37,424 nt of DNA from Candidatus Argoarchaeum ethanivorans (lineage in GTDB: Archaea; Halobacteriota; Methanosarcinia; Methanosarcinales; EX4572-44): positions 1 to 37,424 of the forward strand of contig CAJHIS010000007.1 in the NCBI GenBank assembly GCA_905067555.1. Direction: 5' to 3'. Both the position numbers and the translations under genes were made by a program. The notes under the pieces were generated by a model that did no database searches, was not told where the DNA came from, and saw only the letters and a program-made list of their open reading frames with translations. The stretch's first letter is position 1; the number at the start of each line of letters is the position of its first letter. Of the stretch, positions 8,076 through 17,601 are shown one piece after another.

Positions 8076-9155
8076 ATGAATGTCAATATTGAAGCAAATC
8101 TTGCAAGTAGACCAAAACTCCAGGATTTTAAAAATTATAACCGTAGTGAAGCAATATTAAAGAAACTTTATAGTATGCTTTATGTGAATGGACCTGGACA
8201 TGGAACTTTTCTTAGTTTGCCATTTGACCAGTTGATAGAGCATGGAACTGGACATCTGTTCAAGTGGAGGAGAGAAAAACCAACCCCAGAAGAGATTGAA
8301 CTGACAGGGCGGGGTTGTGCAGACCCGAGAGCAGTTGCCGAGCTGGCTAATGCAGGCGGCTATTCTGCGTATGTACTGCATCCGGGTGTTGCAGCTTATG
8401 CCAGTAATTTTGTGAAACCGGATTTACCATTGATTTACAAGATCGATGGGAGGCTTAACCAGCCGGATGCTGCCTCGATACAGTCAGTTATTGGGGATAT
8501 AAAAGATGCTGTGAATCTGGGTGCAACAGCTATAGGAACATCTCTTTACCCAGGATCTGATATGATTAGGAAAGATATGGACCGAGTTGCCACGGTTGTA
8601 CGCGAAGCTCATGCGAATGGATTTCCAGCAGTCGTCTGGGCTTATGCCAGGGGGGAAGGAGTTGATAATATAAAAGATACGCTATACTGGACAAGCACAG
8701 CATGCAGTCTTGCAGCTTCAATGGGCGCGGATATAATTAAAACAAAGTACCCGGCCCCAGTAACCGATAAAAACAGGGATGAGTATTTTGCATACATACA
8801 GAGCCAGGAAAAAAAGGTTAAAGGCATAGAAAAATATTTAGAGTTTGAGCCTGAAAAAGGTGAACAATTGTCACACGAACAACTTGTTGAAAGAGTAACA
8901 TATCTCACAGATGCTGCACCCGAATCGTTCATGGTGGTCTCTGGCGGACCAAAGATTAAAGGAAATGCTAAGGAAGAGTTAGTAGAGCAAACAAAAGTTG
9001 TAATGGAAGGCGGCGCTGAAGGAAGAATAATAGGGAGAAACTTCTGGGGAGTTCCCATGGAAGAAGCGTTAGATCTGACCTCTGCAGTTAAGGAAGCGAT
9101 GAAAGATAAGAAATACCAAAGAGCATTTTCAAGAGGCACATTTACTTTTAAGTAA
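8076..9155 (+). CDS. Class I fructose-1,6-bisphosphate aldolase (DeoC/FbaB family)
   Basis: A 359-residue Schiff-base aldolase of the archaeal/FbaB type, cleaving or forming fructose 1,6-bisphosphate; in a methane-metabolising archaeon it would serve mainly gluconeogenesis. The likely Schiff-base lysine is in DIIKTKYP near residue 220. A GGPKIKGN phosphate-binding segment and a GRNFWG motif lie near the C-terminus, as in DhnA-type aldolases. Its length matches bacterial FbaB (about 350) rather than the shorter archaeal form (about 265-280), with an additional N-terminal part. It is a single gene with its own TATA box at 8034. Confidence 0.85.
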   Translation: MNVNIEANLASRPKLQDFKNYNRSEAILKKLYSMLYVNGPGHGTFLSLPFDQLIEHGTGHLFKWRREKPTPEEIELTGRGCADPRAVAELANAGGYSAYVLHPGVAAYASNFVKPDLPLIYKIDGRLNQPDAASIQSVIGDIKDAVNLGATAIGTSLYPGSDMIRKDMDRVATVVREAHANGFPAVVWAYARGEGVDNIKDTLYWTSTACSLAASMGADIIKTKYPAPVTDKNRDEYFAYIQSQEKKVKGIEKYLEFEPEKGEQLSHEQLVERVTYLTDAAPESFMVVSGGPKIKGNAKEELVEQTKVVMEGGAEGRIIGRNFWGVPMEEALDLTSAVKEAMKDKKYQRAFSRGTFTFK

Positions 9156-9199
9156 ATATAATTGTATTTGTTTCGGGCTCCTTTTTAACTGTAGACTAT

Positions 9200-9218
9200 G
9201 GGGGGAATTACTCCCCCC
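9200..9218 (+). terminator. G/C-rich hairpin after the aldolase gene
   Basis: Arms GGGGGGA and TCCCCCC with a 5-nt loop, 44 nt downstream of the aldolase stop. There is no clear T-tract after it, so termination is only a guess. The remaining gene-free sequence from 9156 to 9490 contains an open frame continuous with the next gene, but its basic, low-complexity translation does not look like protein. Confidence 0.45.
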
Positions 9219-9490
9219 TCGCCTAAGAATTATACGTGAGGGTTTTCTGTATCTTTTGGATCTGAAAAATTGTGAATTGGGCAAAGAAAAGGCTTTTTAT
9301 ACCAGGTTACAATGTAATTAACCAAAAACGCTTCCGATTTTTTAGATCGCTATTTTCATCAGCATCAGGATTTGTGTCCAGGAGATGCCATTCCTTTTTA
9401 TTCAGGTGGTGGCGTGGTCAGCGACTAAAGTATGAAAAATGTAAAAGAGCTAAGCTTAACTACAGGAAGGAACAACAAAGAAAATTAAAA

Positions 9491-10150
9491 ATGGACTTCA
9501 CACAATGGGATTTACTTTATAAACAAATAATAAAAGATATGGGCTTTGACCAGGCCGGGGATGAACGTGCGACACATCTCCTATCACAACTGCTAAACAA
9601 ACATAAACACACAGCAGATCCAGCATTACTCAGTAAATTAATCAGGGGAAACCGGGTGCTTGTCTGTGGAAATGCTCCAGCACTTGCCATAGAACTCAAC
9701 AAAAGCGATACAACTGATTATGATGTAATCATTGCAGCAGACGGTGCAACCGAGGTACTGCTCCAGCAAAACATACAGCCAACAATCATCGTAACTGACC
9801 TTGATGCTGATAATATCGAAGCGGAAATAGAGGCGAGTAAACAGGGCACAATCGTGTTAGCACATGCACATGGCGATAACATCGAAGCAATCACAAGTAT
9901 CGTGCCAAAACTTGAAAACGTGATTGGCACAACACAAACAAAGCCGCTTTATAATGTTTACAACTTTGCCGGGTTCACTGATGGTGACCGATGCGTGTTT
10001 CTTGCAGCACACTTCAATAGCGCAACTATCACACTCATTGGATTCGATTTTGAAGATTCCAATGTCAATGAGATAAAAAAGAAAAAACTGAAATGGGCAA
10101 AAAAACTTCTTCTGATACTGGAAAAAAGCACTGACATTACGTACAAATAA
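9491..10150 (+). CDS. mptE: 6-hydroxymethyl-7,8-dihydropterin pyrophosphokinase, MptE-like
   Basis: A 219-residue protein of the MptE (DUF115) family, the archaeal 6-hydroxymethyldihydropterin diphosphokinase used for tetrahydromethanopterin biosynthesis. Visible features are a Rossmann-like VLVCGNAPAL segment, DVIIAADGATEVLL, the VTDLDAD motif that probably binds metal, AHAHGDN, and a GFTDGDRCVFLA segment. The frame is open for another 73 codons upstream, but that extension is basic and unlike the family, so the ATG at 9491 is chosen. Tetrahydromethanopterin synthesis fits the methane-metabolising lifestyle implied by the marker 12 gene. Confidence 0.8.
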   Translation: MDFTQWDLLYKQIIKDMGFDQAGDERATHLLSQLLNKHKHTADPALLSKLIRGNRVLVCGNAPALAIELNKSDTTDYDVIIAADGATEVLLQQNIQPTIIVTDLDADNIEAEIEASKQGTIVLAHAHGDNIEAITSIVPKLENVIGTTQTKPLYNVYNFAGFTDGDRCVFLAAHFNSATITLIGFDFEDSNVNEIKKKKLKWAKKLLLILEKSTDITYK

Positions 10151-10183
10151 ACTCGGTTGGAAGTTGATAGCCTAAAAAGTAAG

Positions 10184-10191
10184 ATTTATAA
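10184..10191 (+). promoter_or_regulatory. TATA-like promoter for the DUF2551-purD-argF cluster
   Basis: ATTTATAA sits about 70 nt upstream of the DUF2551 start, preceded by purine-rich AAAAAGTAAG. The three genes downstream are tightly spaced and probably share this promoter. Confidence 0.45.
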
Positions 10192-10254
10192 CCCTTGCAT
10201 AGTTATGAGTAAGATATTCAATGAACTTTGAGAACAGGATACTAAGGAGTGATG

Positions 10255-10560
10255 ATGCTGAGCAAGACTGATGAGCGCATCAGAGAGCGGACAAAGAGGT
10301 ATCTAATACACGATGATACAAACGTTAGAAAAGCTGTTTTAAAATTATTTTTAGAAGATAACACGTTTACTACAGAAGCTATTTATAAATATCTTACATC
10401 AAAGGATTTTGATATGAATTATCGCGGCGTTTCTGCCATGGTAGGACTTATGAACACCAGACTGGGTGTCCTTCGTATAGATGTAACGGGCAACCATAAC
10501 ATATATTCTTTGAAAAAAGAGTATAAAGAAACTGTAAAAACGATACTTGACAATTATTAG
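10255..10560 (+). CDS. DUF2551-family small protein
   Basis: A protein of about 101 residues rich in charged residues, resembling archaeal DUF2551 proteins and predicted to be mostly helical, possibly a winged-helix-like fold. A helical region (SKTDERIRERTKRYLI) is followed by VRKAVLKLFLEDNTFTTEAIYKYL, which looks like a helix-turn-helix. The function is unknown. GGAG at 10246-10249 is best placed for the third of three consecutive starts (GTG, ATG, ATG), hence 10255. The gene precedes purD by 26 nt, so cotranscription is likely; a regulatory role is possible but only inferred. Confidence 0.65.
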   Translation: MLSKTDERIRERTKRYLIHDDTNVRKAVLKLFLEDNTFTTEAIYKYLTSKDFDMNYRGVSAMVGLMNTRLGVLRIDVTGNHNIYSLKKEYKETVKTILDNY

Positions 10561-10586
10561 AACTATAAAAATCGAGGCGATATGAT

Positions 10587-11891
10587 TTGAATGTATTATT
10601 AGTAGGTGGCGGAGGAAGAGAACACGCCATTGCAGCAGCAATAAAAAAAAGCACACACGAGGTCTTACTATACACTGCAATGTCTAAAAAAAACCCAGGG
10701 ATTGCAAAACTATCAGAGGACATACTGCTGGTAAAAGAAACCGATGTTGACCGAATCACAGCTTATGCAGCAGAACACAACATTGAGCTTGCATTTATAG
10801 GGCCAGAAGCACCACTTGCAGCAGGAATAACTGACAAACTGCAGACGCATAATATCAGTGTGTTTGGGCCAACGAAGGATGCTGCACGAATCGAAGTTGA
10901 TAAAGCATGGACAAGAAACTTTATGAAAAAACATAAAATCAAAGGTTGTCCCAGATTCCAGGTCTTTGATCAAACACAGGCAGTAGAGGCTCACAGGTTT
11001 ATAGACGAAATAAAAGATGTGGTTATAAAACCAGCAGGGCTCACCGGCGGCAAAGGTGTACGCGTGATGGGCGATCATTTCAATACCACTGAAGAAGCAA
11101 AACAATACACTGATCAGGTGCTTAAAAAGGATAGAGTGGTAGTCGAAGAACGTCTTATTGGTGAAGAATTCACACTCCAGGCATTCAGTGATGGAAAACA
11201 CCTTGCATTCACACCAGCAGTGCAGGATCATAAAAGAGCTTATGAAGGAGACAGGGGACTAAATACAGGCGGCATGGGCTCATACAATGATGCAACTGAT
11301 GTACTGCCGTTTATGAATCGTGATGACCTTGATTCCGCAAAAGAAATTATGCAGCAGACAATAGATGCCTTAAACAGCGAAAATATGAGCTATAAAGGAG
11401 TTCTTTATGGACAGTTCATGCTTGCAGATCACCCAACGGTAATTGAATACAACGCTCGCTTTGGAGACCCTGAAGCGATGAATACCCTGCCACTGCTTCA
11501 AACAGACATCATCGATGTTGCGCAGCATGTGGCAGCTGGTACACTAAACACTCTTGATGTAACTTTCGAAGAAAAAGCCTCTGTGTGCAAATACATGGTG
11601 CCAGAAGGATACCCGGAGCATCCCCTAAAGGACAGCGAAGTAACAATAACATCGGTTGATGATGCCTTGTTGTTTTATTCAAGCGTATACGAGAGGGATG
11701 GTAAGATTTATACCACAGGCTCTCGTGCAATTGCTGTTGTTGGTATTGCAGAAGATTTAAGAAAAGCAGAGCAACGTGCAGAAAAGGCGGTGAATAGCAT
11801 CCGGGGGCGGCTATATTCCAGGCACGATATAGGTACAGAGCAGTTAATCCAGCAGCGAATTGACCACATGAAGGTGTTACGGAAGGGGTAA
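10587..11891 (+). CDS. purD: Phosphoribosylamine-glycine ligase
   Basis: A 434-residue GAR synthetase that joins phosphoribosylamine and glycine with ATP in purine synthesis. The N-terminus has the dinucleotide-like NVLLVGGGGREHAI. The ATP-grasp region contains VVIKPAGLTGGKGV, followed by VEERLIGEEFTLQAFSDG and GLNTGGMGSY. The metal-binding YNARFGDPE segment lies near residue 290. Length is normal for the family. Translation starts at TTG 10587, with GAGG upstream and no in-frame ATG that would keep the glycine-rich N-terminus. argF starts only 5 nt after its stop. Confidence 0.93.
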   Translation: MNVLLVGGGGREHAIAAAIKKSTHEVLLYTAMSKKNPGIAKLSEDILLVKETDVDRITAYAAEHNIELAFIGPEAPLAAGITDKLQTHNISVFGPTKDAARIEVDKAWTRNFMKKHKIKGCPRFQVFDQTQAVEAHRFIDEIKDVVIKPAGLTGGKGVRVMGDHFNTTEEAKQYTDQVLKKDRVVVEERLIGEEFTLQAFSDGKHLAFTPAVQDHKRAYEGDRGLNTGGMGSYNDATDVLPFMNRDDLDSAKEIMQQTIDALNSENMSYKGVLYGQFMLADHPTVIEYNARFGDPEAMNTLPLLQTDIIDVAQHVAAGTLNTLDVTFEEKASVCKYMVPEGYPEHPLKDSEVTITSVDDALLFYSSVYERDGKIYTTGSRAIAVVGIAEDLRKAEQRAEKAVNSIRGRLYSRHDIGTEQLIQQRIDHMKVLRKG

Positions 11892-11896
11892 AAGAG

Positions 11897-12802
11897 TTGA
11901 AACATCTTCTTTCTATCAATGACCTGACACATGAAGAAATCAACAGTTTACTTGATAAAGCAGATGATCTCAAAGAAAAACGAAAGCGTGGAAAGATAAC
12001 AAGGGAACTTGAACATAAGACTCTCACCATGCTCTTTGAAAAAAGCTCTACACGCACACGCATATCCTTTGAGGTGGCGATGCGTGAACTCGGGGGGGGC
12101 AGCATATACCTGAACTTGGCAGACACACAGCTTGGACGCGGGGAGAGCATCGCAGACACTGCAAAAGTAATATCAAGGTACGCTCATGCTGTGGCTGCAC
12201 GGGTTAATGACCACCACACACTCATTGAGCTTGCAGAACACTCGACCATTCCGGTTATCAATGCACTATCAGACATCGAGCACCCATGCCAGCTGCTTTC
12301 TGACTTGATGACCATCAGGGAGTACAAAGGACACCTGAAGGGACTTACTTTATCATGGATAGGCGACGGTAACAATGTATGCAACAGCGCAATCCTTGCA
12401 TGCAGTCTTGAAGGCATACACATCAATATTGCAACACCAAGAGGTTATGAGCCAGACCGGAACATCGTAATGCAGGCAAGAGAACTTGGAGGAAGTATAA
12501 CACTTACAGACAATCCCGAGGACGCAGCAGCAGGTGCAGACGTACTTTATACAGATGTGTGGGTGTCAATGGGTGATGAAGCAGAAACCATGAAGCGATT
12601 GAATGACTTCAAAAAATACCAGATAAATAGTAAGCTGCTACAGCATGCAAAAAACAATGTCACAGTACTGCACTGCCTTCCGGCACACCGGGGAGAGGAA
12701 ATCACTGGCGATGTAGCAGATGGACAGCACTCAGCAATCCTTGACCAGGCAGAGAACCGACTGCACACACAAAAAGCATTGCTGCTATCATTGATAAGGT
12801 AA
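11897..12802 (+). CDS. argF: Ornithine carbamoyltransferase
   Basis: A 301-residue anabolic ornithine transcarbamylase making citrulline in arginine synthesis. Carbamoyl-phosphate motif SSTRTR is at about residues 49-54, HPCQLLSDL near 129 and the ornithine-binding HCLPAHRGEEI near 259. It starts at TTG 11897, 5 nt after purD, with no competing ATG. Beyond the stop, the next feature is a 9-nt-arm palindrome beginning 7 nt later that also marks the left edge of the restriction island. Confidence 0.93.
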   Translation: MKHLLSINDLTHEEINSLLDKADDLKEKRKRGKITRELEHKTLTMLFEKSSTRTRISFEVAMRELGGGSIYLNLADTQLGRGESIADTAKVISRYAHAVAARVNDHHTLIELAEHSTIPVINALSDIEHPCQLLSDLMTIREYKGHLKGLTLSWIGDGNNVCNSAILACSLEGIHINIATPRGYEPDRNIVMQARELGGSITLTDNPEDAAAGADVLYTDVWVSMGDEAETMKRLNDFKKYQINSKLLQHAKNNVTVLHCLPAHRGEEITGDVADGQHSAILDQAENRLHTQKALLLSLIR

Positions 12803-12808
12803 GACAAC

Positions 12809-12836
12809 CTGCACAACTTCGTTGTGCAGAAATAAC
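12809..12836. repeat. Hairpin repeat at the left edge of the restriction island
   Basis: Perfect palindrome 12809-12829 (arm CTGCACAAC, loop TTC) followed by AAATAAC. The same 28-nt unit with one mismatch occurs in the same orientation at 23983-24010 on the far side of the hsd operon, and the exact 21-nt palindrome again at 24071-24091. From 12837 to 13008 there is no gene. Confidence 0.85.
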
Positions 12837-13008
12837 GGTTCTGAGCGTATTTGAAGTATGAGACGACAGTGAGGATTTGGGCGGAGTGCCGAAGGGTGTG
12901 TAGCCAGATACCTGCCTGTTATGCGACGTGCCGACAGTTTTACGCACCATTCTTTTGACCCCACAAATATTCATCTTTTTCAAATAAAAGTGCCTGTATT
13001 ATAATAAA

Positions 13009-16000
13009 TCACCCCTTCTTTGTAATTTCATCAGCAATCAATTCCGCCTGTTTAAGCACTGTTTCTGTTGCGAGTGCTTGCATATCTGGCGGATAACCAT
13101 ATTGTCTTAAAGTCCGTTTTACAATTACTTTTAATTTTGCCCTGACGCTTTCTTTTATCGTCCAGTCTATTGATGCGTTTTGTTTCACCTTCTCAAATAA
13201 AACAACAGCCAATTCTCGTAGTTTTTCTTTTTGCATCAATTCTCTTGCACTGTCATTATCTGCAATTGCCGTATAAAAAGCGTATTCAAATTCTGACAAA
13301 CCCATATCCTGTGGCTCTTTGTCCATCCTCTTTATCTCTTTACTGAGTGTAATCAGTTCTTCAATAACTTCAGCCGCAGTAATAACCTTGTTGTGATATT
13401 TCTTGATGGAATCTTCCAGCATTTCCATTAACGATCTGCTTTGAACCAGGTTCTTTTTCACCCTGGCTTTTATTTCATCGTTGAGCAACTTTTTAAGAAC
13501 TTCCAGAGCAATGTTTTTATGCTCCATGTTCTGGACTTCTAAAAGAAATTCTTCTGATAGAATGGAAATATCCGGTTTCTTAATACCTGCGGCATCGAAA
13601 ACATCTATCACCTGTTCAGTTATGAGGGCTTGATCTATAACTTGCCTGATTGCGGTTTCAATTTCTTCGTCGGTTTTGCCTGTTCCAGTGCTGTCAAACT
13701 TTACAAGTCTGGCTTTTATCGCCTGATAAAACGAGACTTCGTCCTTTACATCCATTGCCTGCTCATGCGGAATGGCTATCGAGAACGCTCTTGATAATGC
13801 GGTCACTTCATCAATATACCGTTTCTTCCCGTTTTCAAGGCCAAGTATATGCTCCTCCGCAGCGAGTATTATCGATAGCTTCGTTGAGGTATCCGCAGCA
13901 AAATAATGTTCATAAGGAAATCCATGAAACATCTGGGAAACAATTTCAAGTTTCTCAAGCATCAGTTGAACCGCCTGTTCCTGAAGAACCGCAGGATCGC
14001 CTCTTCCTCCGCTGTCAGAATAGAATGATAGGGCTTCTTTAAGATCGGAGGCGATTCCGAGATAATCAACCACTAAGCCACCAGGCTTGTCTTTATAAAC
14101 CCTGTTCACCCGTGCAATTGCTTGCATAAGCGTATGACCTTTCATGGGCTTATCAATATACATCGTGTGCAGCGAAGGAACATCAAAACCGGTTAACCAC
14201 ATATCCCGCACAATCACCAATTTTAATTCGTCTTCTGTGTCCCTCATTCGTTCTGCCAGGGCTCGTCTTTGTTCTTTGGTGGTATGGTGTTTTGAGATCT
14301 TTGCCCCCTCTGAAGATGCTGATGTCATTACCACCTTGATAACGCCCTTTTTAAGATCGTCGTTGTGCCACTCTGGTTTGATTTTAATAATTTCGTCATA
14401 CAGGTTGGCTGCTATCCGTCTTGACATTGCCACGATCATTCCCTTGCCCTCAAACACTTCCTGGCGCTGCTCAAAATGGGTTACAATGTCTTGTACAACC
14501 TGTCTTATCCGGTCTTCGCTGCCAATCAAAGCTTCAAGCTGTGTCCATTTCGCTTTAGCTTTTTGTGTCTCAGCAAGGTCTTCTTTTTCTAATTCCTCGT
14601 CCAGTTCCGCTACCAGTTTTTTGCCTTCCTTGCTGAGAGCGATTTTTGCCAATCTGCTTTCATAATAGATTTTTACGGTTGCGCCGTCCTCGACCGCCTG
14701 GGAGATGTCGTAAACATCGACATAATTGCCAAAAACAGCGGGCGTGTTCACATCCGTTTTTTCAATGGGCGTACCGGTGAAGCCAAGATAAGTCGCATTG
14801 GGCAGGGCGTCGCGCGTATATTTCGCAAAGCCGTAAACTATCTTTTTTCCGATTATGTTTCCCTGCTCATCTTTTGCATCGATGATTTTTGCCTTGAATC
14901 CGTACTGCGTCCGGTGGGCTTCATCGGCAATTACAATGATGTTTCGCCTGTCTGATAGTTTTGGGTAAACATTCCCTTCTTCAGGCTGGAACTTCTGGAT
15001 GGTGGTAAATACAACTCCACCAGATGCGACGTTCAGCAGTTCTTTCAAGTGTTCTCTGCTTTCAGCCTGGACAGGATCCTGCCTGAGAAGTTGTTTTGAC
15101 GCGGCAAAGGTATCAAACAGCTGGTCGTCCAGATCGTTTCTGTCGGTGATTACCAGTATGGTCGGATTGTCCAGGGCGAGAACGATTTTACCGGTAAAAA
15201 ACACCATTGATAACGATTTACCGCTTCCCTGCGTATGCCAGACAACACCGCCTTTCCGGTCCCCTGTGGGTTGAGAATCCACCCCAACAAGACCATAGCT
15301 TGCCGGTGATTCCATCACCATAAACTTATCTGTCGTTTTAGTTTCAGAATATCCCGATGCCCGCAGGGTCGATTCCACGGCTCGATTGACCGCATAGTAT
15401 TGATGATATGCGGCCAATTTCTTCACGGTTGCAATCGTTGTTATGCCTGTTTCTTTATCTTCTTTTTTCGACTTGTCAAATACAATGAAATGGCGTATAA
15501 TATCCAGCAAGGTTCGTTTGTTGAGCATCCCTTTGATCAGCGTTTCCAGTTGTCCTATCCGGGGAGATGCTACCGTCTTGCCATCAGTTGATTTCCACGC
15601 CATGAACCGACTGAAACCTGCGGAAAGGGAACCAGCCTTTGCCTCAAGACCGTCGGAGATTACCGTGAAGCCATTGTAAGTGAAAAGACCCGGTATTGCC
15701 TGTTTATAGGTCTGTAACTGCCTGAATGCAGATCTTGCGGTTGCGTTCTCATCGGCAGGATTCTTAAGTTCAATAACAATCATGGGCAAGCCGTTTACAA
15801 AGAGGATTATATCAAGGCGCTTGTTCACCTCGTTTTCTATGACCGTGAATTGATTGGCTACAAGAAAATCATTATTCTCTGGATTTTTAAAATCTATCAG
15901 CCAGACCAGGTCGCCCCTGTCTGCCCCGTCTTTGTGGTAGCTTACTTTTATGCCTTCTGTCAGCATTCGGTGAAACGCTTCATTGTTGGCGATTAGTTCA

Positions 16001-16245
16001 GGCGAATTGAGGCGCTGTATCTGCTTGATGGCGTCTTCTCTCACATCCTCCGGAATACTGGAATTGATCCTTCCAACTGCTTTTTTCAGACGCTCTAACA
16101 ACAGGACATCTTCAAAGGATGTTCTTTCCGGCGTTTCGCTGTCGGGCGCAATGTCGGGTGCGTAAACGTATTGGTAGCCCTGTTTTTCGAGGAGTCCGAT
16201 TGCGAATTGTTCTATTTGCGACTCGGTGATCTTATCTGTCGTCAT
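13009..16245 (-). CDS. hsdR: Type I restriction enzyme, R subunit
   Basis: A 1078-residue HsdR, the motor and nuclease subunit. The PD-(D/E)xK nuclease near the N-terminus shows RLDIILFVNGLP followed by IVIELKNP around residue 155. Walker A is HTQGSGKS near 338, the DEAH box is VIADEAHRTQYG near 440, and helicase motif VI is MQAIARVNRVYK. A coiled, charged C-terminal region of about 250 residues should contact the M2S complex. All expected motifs are intact, so it is probably active. It is the last gene of the hsd operon; its ATG overlaps the end of the short rhuM-like gene by 14 nt. Confidence 0.93.
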   Translation of the reverse strand: MTTDKITESQIEQFAIGLLEKQGYQYVYAPDIAPDSETPERTSFEDVLLLERLKKAVGRINSSIPEDVREDAIKQIQRLNSPELIANNEAFHRMLTEGIKVSYHKDGADRGDLVWLIDFKNPENNDFLVANQFTVIENEVNKRLDIILFVNGLPMIVIELKNPADENATARSAFRQLQTYKQAIPGLFTYNGFTVISDGLEAKAGSLSAGFSRFMAWKSTDGKTVASPRIGQLETLIKGMLNKRTLLDIIRHFIVFDKSKKEDKETGITTIATVKKLAAYHQYYAVNRAVESTLRASGYSETKTTDKFMVMESPASYGLVGVDSQPTGDRKGGVVWHTQGSGKSLSMVFFTGKIVLALDNPTILVITDRNDLDDQLFDTFAASKQLLRQDPVQAESREHLKELLNVASGGVVFTTIQKFQPEEGNVYPKLSDRRNIIVIADEAHRTQYGFKAKIIDAKDEQGNIIGKKIVYGFAKYTRDALPNATYLGFTGTPIEKTDVNTPAVFGNYVDVYDISQAVEDGATVKIYYESRLAKIALSKEGKKLVAELDEELEKEDLAETQKAKAKWTQLEALIGSEDRIRQVVQDIVTHFEQRQEVFEGKGMIVAMSRRIAANLYDEIIKIKPEWHNDDLKKGVIKVVMTSASSEGAKISKHHTTKEQRRALAERMRDTEDELKLVIVRDMWLTGFDVPSLHTMYIDKPMKGHTLMQAIARVNRVYKDKPGGLVVDYLGIASDLKEALSFYSDSGGRGDPAVLQEQAVQLMLEKLEIVSQMFHGFPYEHYFAADTSTKLSIILAAEEHILGLENGKKRYIDEVTALSRAFSIAIPHEQAMDVKDEVSFYQAIKARLVKFDSTGTGKTDEEIETAIRQVIDQALITEQVIDVFDAAGIKKPDISILSEEFLLEVQNMEHKNIALEVLKKLLNDEIKARVKKNLVQSRSLMEMLEDSIKKYHNKVITAAEVIEELITLSKEIKRMDKEPQDMGLSEFEYAFYTAIADNDSARELMQKEKLRELAVVLFEKVKQNASIDWTIKESVRAKLKVIVKRTLRQYGYPPDMQALATETVLKQAELIADEITKKG

Positions 16246-16573
16246 CTTTTCGCCCCTTGATGCGCTTTATCTCTTTGTCAAAATCAGAGATGTAATTTTC
16301 ATCCTGAATTTTCTTGAATGTTTCATATTCTTTGCCATCTTCGGCAGTATGTGCAAAACTTGCACATACTGAATCTTCCTGCAACTCGTTATCAGAAAAG
16401 ATGTTCTTCAGGTGCCTGGTAACAACACTGCGGTCTACATCGAACAGTTCCGCAATCCGCTTTTGCGGCAACCAGATGTTTTCGTTGGCGTAGAGCACTT
16501 CAATATTGATTTTTCCATCCGATGTTTGATAAACAGTGATTTGATTGTCGGGAAGTTTTTTATTTGTAATCAT
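16232..16573 (-). pseudogene. RhuM-like protein, internally deleted
   Basis: A 113-residue ORF with the RhuM N-terminus (about 80 residues: NENIWLPQKRIAELFDVDRSVVTRHLKNIF, a helix-turn-helix-like segment) joined directly to the RhuM C-terminal end (SDFDKEIKRIKGR). The roughly 230 residues normally between them are missing while the frame is kept. Its ATG shares one base with the stop of the intact rhuM gene upstream, and its end overlaps hsdR by 14 nt. It may be a simple deletion scar or a retained small DNA-binding protein. Confidence 0.7.
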
Positions 16574-17601
16574 TATACATTTCCTTCGCTGTTATCTTCC
16601 AATTTTTTAATCATTTTATCAAAATCTGATTCGAATAACCGGTCTTGCACTATGCGGTACTTCCCAAATTCACTTTCAGCAAATGCTTTTGCTATCTTTT
16701 GTGCTACTTTGCCGGAATTATCCAATAGTTCGCGATTATTGAATTGTAAAAAGACATTCAACTTTTTCGACCAATCTTCCATTGTCATTGGAATATTTTG
16801 TTCTGCCTGGTCTTCTGCATAATCGAGGTACATTGTAGTGATACGGTCCAATGCTTTTATTTCCTTTTCTGAGAGATAATTTTTGGCAATAGATACATCT
16901 GGTTTTATGATTTTTTCGTGAGGCGCATTTTTCCATGTAGTTAAACCCATGTGTTCTTTGTTACTGTTTGCCCGCGTCATTATCAGTTCAGCGGCAGTGT
17001 TCCTATGGATGGCGAAATGTAATTTGTTCTGGACTGTGGCGAAGAATGTTTTTGTTATTTCACTCTCAACATTATAATCAACAGCAGTGGCATATATATC
17101 GGTTATTTTCTGATAAAAGCGACGCTCACTTGCCCGGATTTCCCGAATTTCAGCAAGCAAATGGTCGAAATAGTCCTTATTGAAAAAAGAACCGTTTTTT
17201 AACCGTTCATTATCAAGCACATAACCGCGAATAGCAAAATCTCGCAAGATATTAATTGCCCATTGACGGAACTGGGTTGCACGTTCTGAATTGACCCGAA
17301 ATCCAACGGCAATAATGACATCGAGATTGTAGAATTTCGTAGTATATTCTTTTCCATCTTCGGCAGTATGTCGGAAATCCCGACATACTGAAATCTCTTT
17401 TAATTCGCCTGTTTCGAAGATGTTTTGTAAATGCTCTGTTATGGTACTGCGACCCTTTTCAAACAAAACACTCATCAGCTTTTGAGTGAGCCATACCGTT
17501 TCATCTTCAATGCGAACCTCTATAGTATTTTTATTGTTCTGTTTCGTGAAAATCAGAAATTCCGCAGTGCTGTTTCGTATTTGTAGTTTTGTATCAGTCA
17601 T
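16573..17601 (-). CDS. RhuM-family protein
   Basis: A full-length RhuM-like protein of 342 residues. An N-terminal wHTH-like part (ETVWLTQKLMSVLFEKGRSTITEHLQNIF) is followed by the conserved VIIAVGFRVNSERATQFRQWAINILRDF core, then EIRASERRFYQKITDIYATAVDY and a C-terminal LDYAEDQAE/FDKMIKKLED portion. RhuM was named as a putative Salmonella virulence protein, but the family commonly sits inside Type I restriction operons, as here, and may act as a regulator or accessory. It is the only complete one of three paralogues in a row. The start is set by the ATG at 17601. Confidence 0.85.
   Translation of the reverse strand: MTDTKLQIRNSTAEFLIFTKQNNKNTIEVRIEDETVWLTQKLMSVLFEKGRSTITEHLQNIFETGELKEISVCRDFRHTAEDGKEYTTKFYNLDVIIAVGFRVNSERATQFRQWAINILRDFAIRGYVLDNERLKNGSFFNKDYFDHLLAEIREIRASERRFYQKITDIYATAVDYNVESEITKTFFATVQNKLHFAIHRNTAAELIMTRANSNKEHMGLTTWKNAPHEKIIKPDVSIAKNYLSEKEIKALDRITTMYLDYAEDQAEQNIPMTMEDWSKKLNVFLQFNNRELLDNSGKVAQKIAKAFAESEFGKYRIVQDRLFESDFDKMIKKLEDNSEGNV

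Noticed and set aside
9272-9490. N-terminal extension of the MptE frame
   Set aside because: Very basic, Arg/Phe/Ser-rich translation without similarity to the family; the ATG at 9491 gives the normal length.
12809-12829. Palindrome after argF as a simple intrinsic terminator
   Set aside because: It may terminate transcription, but there is no T-tract and the same palindrome occurs in sites not following genes and in tandem repeats, so this alone does not explain it.
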